From Desulfobacteraceae bacterium (lineage in GTDB: Bacteria > Desulfobacterota > Desulfobacteria > Desulfobacterales > Desulfosalsimonadaceae), in the NCBI GenBank assembly GCA_007131845.1, contig SLPT01000110.1, positions 1 through 7,859 on the forward strand: a DNA stretch of 7,859 bases, given 5' to 3'. This document shows positions 7,001-7,859 of this stretch, one piece after another; positions within the stretch are counted from its first letter, which is position 1; each line of letters opens with the position of its first letter. Below the pieces are notes generated by a model that was not told the DNA's origin, made no database searches, and was given only the letters and a program-made list of their open reading frames with translations. A program made the position numbers and the translations under genes.

Positions 7001-7504
7001 AAGCCTTCCTGCTCGCGTTCCCAGGCGGGAGAGGCTTCCGACATAGAACCGGCAGAGAATCGGCAGGTTGGCTCCCATACAGAGGGTTGGAAAGGCCAGG
7101 ATCACTATTGCCCCGGCAAAGATAAACAGGTTGTAGAGGACGGTATGTTCGTAAAACCGGTTGTACAGGGGCTCATAGAAATAACCGGATGCCATGAGCA
7201 GAAAAGGGACGGCAAGCGCATAGACGGCTGTCGCCGCTTCCAGAATGCCGTATACCCGAATGAGCCGGATGCCCTCGAACCGGTGGGCCAGACGGCCGGC
7301 AACGTATCCGCCGATTCCGAGGCCGCCCATGAAAACCACGAGAATCGCAGCGACGGCAACGGGGGCTCCGCCGATAATCCGGGATATCAACCGCATCCAG
7401 ACAATCTGGTAGACCAGTGCGGTCATGCCGGAAAGAAAGAAGAAGACAAGAATCCATCTTGCCAGCCGGTCGGCCGAAGGGTGGGACGGTAGGTTATTGT
7501 TCAT
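4052..7504 (-). CDS. Membrane-fused spermidine-synthase-like protein with TPR tail
   Basis: A 1150-residue three-part protein. Residues about 17-215 and 249-447 are two copies of a multi-helix membrane module: SGMTALVYQIVW (25-36) parallels SGFTAMACEVLW (259-270), and YGLNTFGAAMGA (169-180) parallels YAFNTIGAVAGA (402-413). A Pro/Ala-rich linker (214-247) joins them. Residues about 500-745 form a Rossmann domain like spermidine synthase, with LGLASGVTAGE (591-601), DVIDIND (611-617), QDA (644-646) and YDAIISEPSNPW (657-668). The acidic residues of true aminopropyltransferases (ISD...TDP) are altered to E663 and N666, so polyamine synthesis is doubtful. After a linker, residues about 925-1130 carry about six TPR-like repeats, probably a protein-binding arm on the same side as the Rossmann domain. 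The ATG at 7504 is the first start after an in-frame stop only two codons upstream; the ribosome binding site is weak. The gene converges on the acyltransferase and is probably transcribed alone. Confidence 0.9.
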   Translation of the reverse strand: MNNNLPSHPSADRLARWILVFFFLSGMTALVYQIVWMRLISRIIGGAPVAVAAILVVFMGGLGIGGYVAGRLAHRFEGIRLIRVYGILEAATAVYALAVPFLLMASGYFYEPLYNRFYEHTVLYNLFIFAGAIVILAFPTLCMGANLPILCRFYVGSLSRLGTRAGRLYGLNTFGAAMGALVCGFWMIQYLGVWGTMLAAVAVNGAIGLLCLIVPAPAPAATLPSPGKPEKNPTASDTGPSPAIYSPGVIRGALILFMVSGFTAMACEVLWTRLLGLVVGPTTYSFTIVLVTFIVGLALGNMVFGRIADRVRNLPALLIATQIAAAFFALGVSQIFGNSQLFFAKLIYAASDHFVLLSLTKAMVIFGFMVLPTFFFGAAFPLVAKIHTRSIAVLGRSIGVIYAFNTIGAVAGAFIAGIVLIPLAGTEYGLRIVIGLQALVALGVGVAVLDLRTMALPRRTAAAGLLAIATALLCIAYPSWDRHNLATGKYHRFDEVEAIEEMIRGTGWLQSLVSGASILSSAQKGELVYYGDGIGGFTTVLKYPGPFGEAEFSMANSGKMDASSRGDMKTQTLLAHFPMLFSSSPENVMVLGLASGVTAGEVLHYPVEQVDVIDINDRVFEASRFFTPWNNNVLDDPRTHAIVQDALAHLGLTRTRYDAIISEPSNPWMAGMAALFTKEFFETARDRLTENGIYVQWFHCYQMDWPTFAMIGRTFAEVFPDAMLVSCEPGGLSRDFLFIGFKGEAGTDWDLARKNLRYGQASENIDLTRPELLARMIVSEDLEALFGEGPVNTDVHPLLEYSAPRLMYHGEETQQALLAQIEKRSRLTAKTEDIAGTIRGDIDRQIEFARYALSVHSPFSGMVDLSEADSGQRDRYETDLSSYCAENPMDLHLIGDKTMADRLRSIQIASIERRLPDMTNKAPAHQYLASLLADRGKTEKAIAHYKKAVALNPKDARSLNDLGFLLYQSGDVAAAISHYEKALSVRPRFVRALGNMAFAHLQLNRLDEALIYFRETLRVSPDIPDSHYYAGQILARQERFAEATAHFREAIRLDPGMTPALNTLAWILATAPDSGVRDPAAAVRHAETASGLTDHRNPSVLATLTIAYTAADRIDEARQTAELALQRAREAGRDDLVSLLQRHVNTQLRH

Positions 7505-7590
7505 CCTGTTTTATCCATACAAAAAGGGTTTCTGATGCGTCTTGCAGGACAATGCCCCAAAGGAAGGATTGCCCGGTATCCGGCTGTCAT
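7501..7590 (-). CDS. Possible leader peptide overlapping the large gene's start
   Basis: A minus-strand frame ends in TGA at 7501-7503, which overlaps the ATG of the large gene in an ATGA arrangement typical of translational coupling. An ATG at 7588-7590 would give 29 residues; a TTG at 7686 would give 61. Neither has a good ribosome binding site and the peptide is unlike anything recognised. The ATG lies in the loop of the 7570-7606 hairpin. It may be chance, but it could explain how a gene with a weak ribosome binding site is translated. Confidence 0.15.
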   Translation of the reverse strand: MTAGYRAILPLGHCPARRIRNPFCMDKTG

Positions 7591-7606
7591 GGTCGGATAC
7601 CGGGCA
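7570..7606. repeat. Perfect 13-bp inverted repeat (hairpin or operator)
   Basis: TGCCCGGTATCCG (7570-7582) and CGGATACCGGGCA (7594-7606) are exact reverse complements around an 11-base spacer. As RNA the stem can grow inward by four further pairs, most of them G-U. No T-run follows on the minus strand, where a purine-poor stretch comes next, nor on the plus strand. It lies 66 bases upstream of the minus-strand ATG, so it is placed to be a 5' leader hairpin or a dimeric regulator site. A single copy of a dispersed REP-like element is also possible. Confidence 0.7.
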
Positions 7607-7685
7607 TGAAGAAAGAATCTGATACGGAAGAGTGACAACGCGGCCGGTGATACGGGTATTGATAAGCCCCGGAAAAAGGAAAGCA

Positions 7686-7850
7686 ATGAAAAGACAATCA
7701 GCTATGATTGTGATTTATGATAGCGGATTTCAAGCATTTTGCATCCATACGGAACCGTGTAAGGTCCATGGGGCATTCCGGGGGGACGGCAGGCGTAATA
7801 ACCGGGCAGATAGGTTTCGTTTTTTTCCTTGTCATGCAGGGCCCCTTTGA
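7686..7850 (+). CDS. Possible 54-residue small protein
   Basis: An ATG at 7686 is preceded by AGGA (7677-7680) with 5 bases of spacing, a plausible ribosome binding site. The frame runs to TGA at 7848-7850 and is also open upstream to a GTG at 7632. The product is basic in its second half, with three cysteines (residues 19, 25 and 49), no signal peptide and no membrane segment. No family was recognised. It diverges from the large minus-strand gene. It may be a chance frame or the relic of a longer gene. Confidence 0.2.
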   Translation: MKRQSAMIVIYDSGFQAFCIHTEPCKVHGAFRGDGRRNNRADRFRFFPCHAGPL

Positions 7851-7859
7851 GGATAAAGA

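Larger units (their letters stand above)
7505..7859. other. Region upstream of the minus-strand gene
   Basis: This stretch of 355 bases has no convincing gene. It contains a perfect 13-bp inverted repeat (7570-7606) and two weak small-ORF candidates, listed separately. It should contain the promoter of the minus-strand gene, but no convincing -35/-10 pair was found on either strand; the best -35-like box on the minus strand, TTGAAA at about 7726-7731, has no good -10 partner. Confidence 0.6.

Overview
The window looks like a chromosomal stretch from a Gram-negative bacterium. The gene types and protein style suggest Desulfobacterota (the former Deltaproteobacteria), but this is a weak inference from family resemblance and there is no marker gene. 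The evidence is a moderately GC-rich coding region, a lipoprotein signal peptide, and a giant spermidine-synthase-like membrane protein with a TPR tail. No rRNA, tRNA, CRISPR array, transposase or integrase was seen. All four convincing genes are complete in the window, and all four products are predicted to be membrane proteins or membrane-anchored.

Layout. Positions 1-306 are a noticeably AT-rich leader with a tentative promoter, short repeats and a small hairpin. Positions 307-1155 (+) encode a lipoprotein alpha/beta hydrolase that matches the PETase/cutinase polyesterase family closely around its active site. It is closed off by a strong rho-independent terminator at 1207-1243. Positions 1314-2816 (+) encode an unusual membrane fusion: a prolipoprotein diacylglyceryl transferase (Lgt)-like half joined to a CPBP/CAAX-type intramembrane protease half. 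Only 23 bp later, 2840-4033 (+, TTG start with a good ribosome binding site) encodes a multi-pass acyltransferase of the HGSNAT/DUF1624 type. These two genes are probably one transcript. Positions 4052-7504 (-) run convergently and encode a 1150-residue protein with a duplicated membrane module, a spermidine-synthase-like Rossmann domain and a C-terminal TPR array. An 18-bp gap separates the convergent genes, with a hairpin across it. The last 355 bp (7505-7859) hold a perfect 13-bp inverted repeat upstream of the minus-strand gene and only weak small-ORF candidates.

How the genes may work together. The fusion protein and the acyltransferase probably modify something at the cytoplasmic membrane. 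The combination is reminiscent of cysteine lipidation plus CAAX-like proteolysis, accompanied by acyl transfer to a glycan or lipid. The upstream hydrolase is itself a lipoprotein with an orphan cysteine at its penultimate position, but a terminator separates it from the operon and no functional link is shown. The Lgt-CPBP fusion and its paired acyltransferase are the best candidates for an undescribed system here. The PETase-like hydrolase is the best candidate for a testable enzyme activity.
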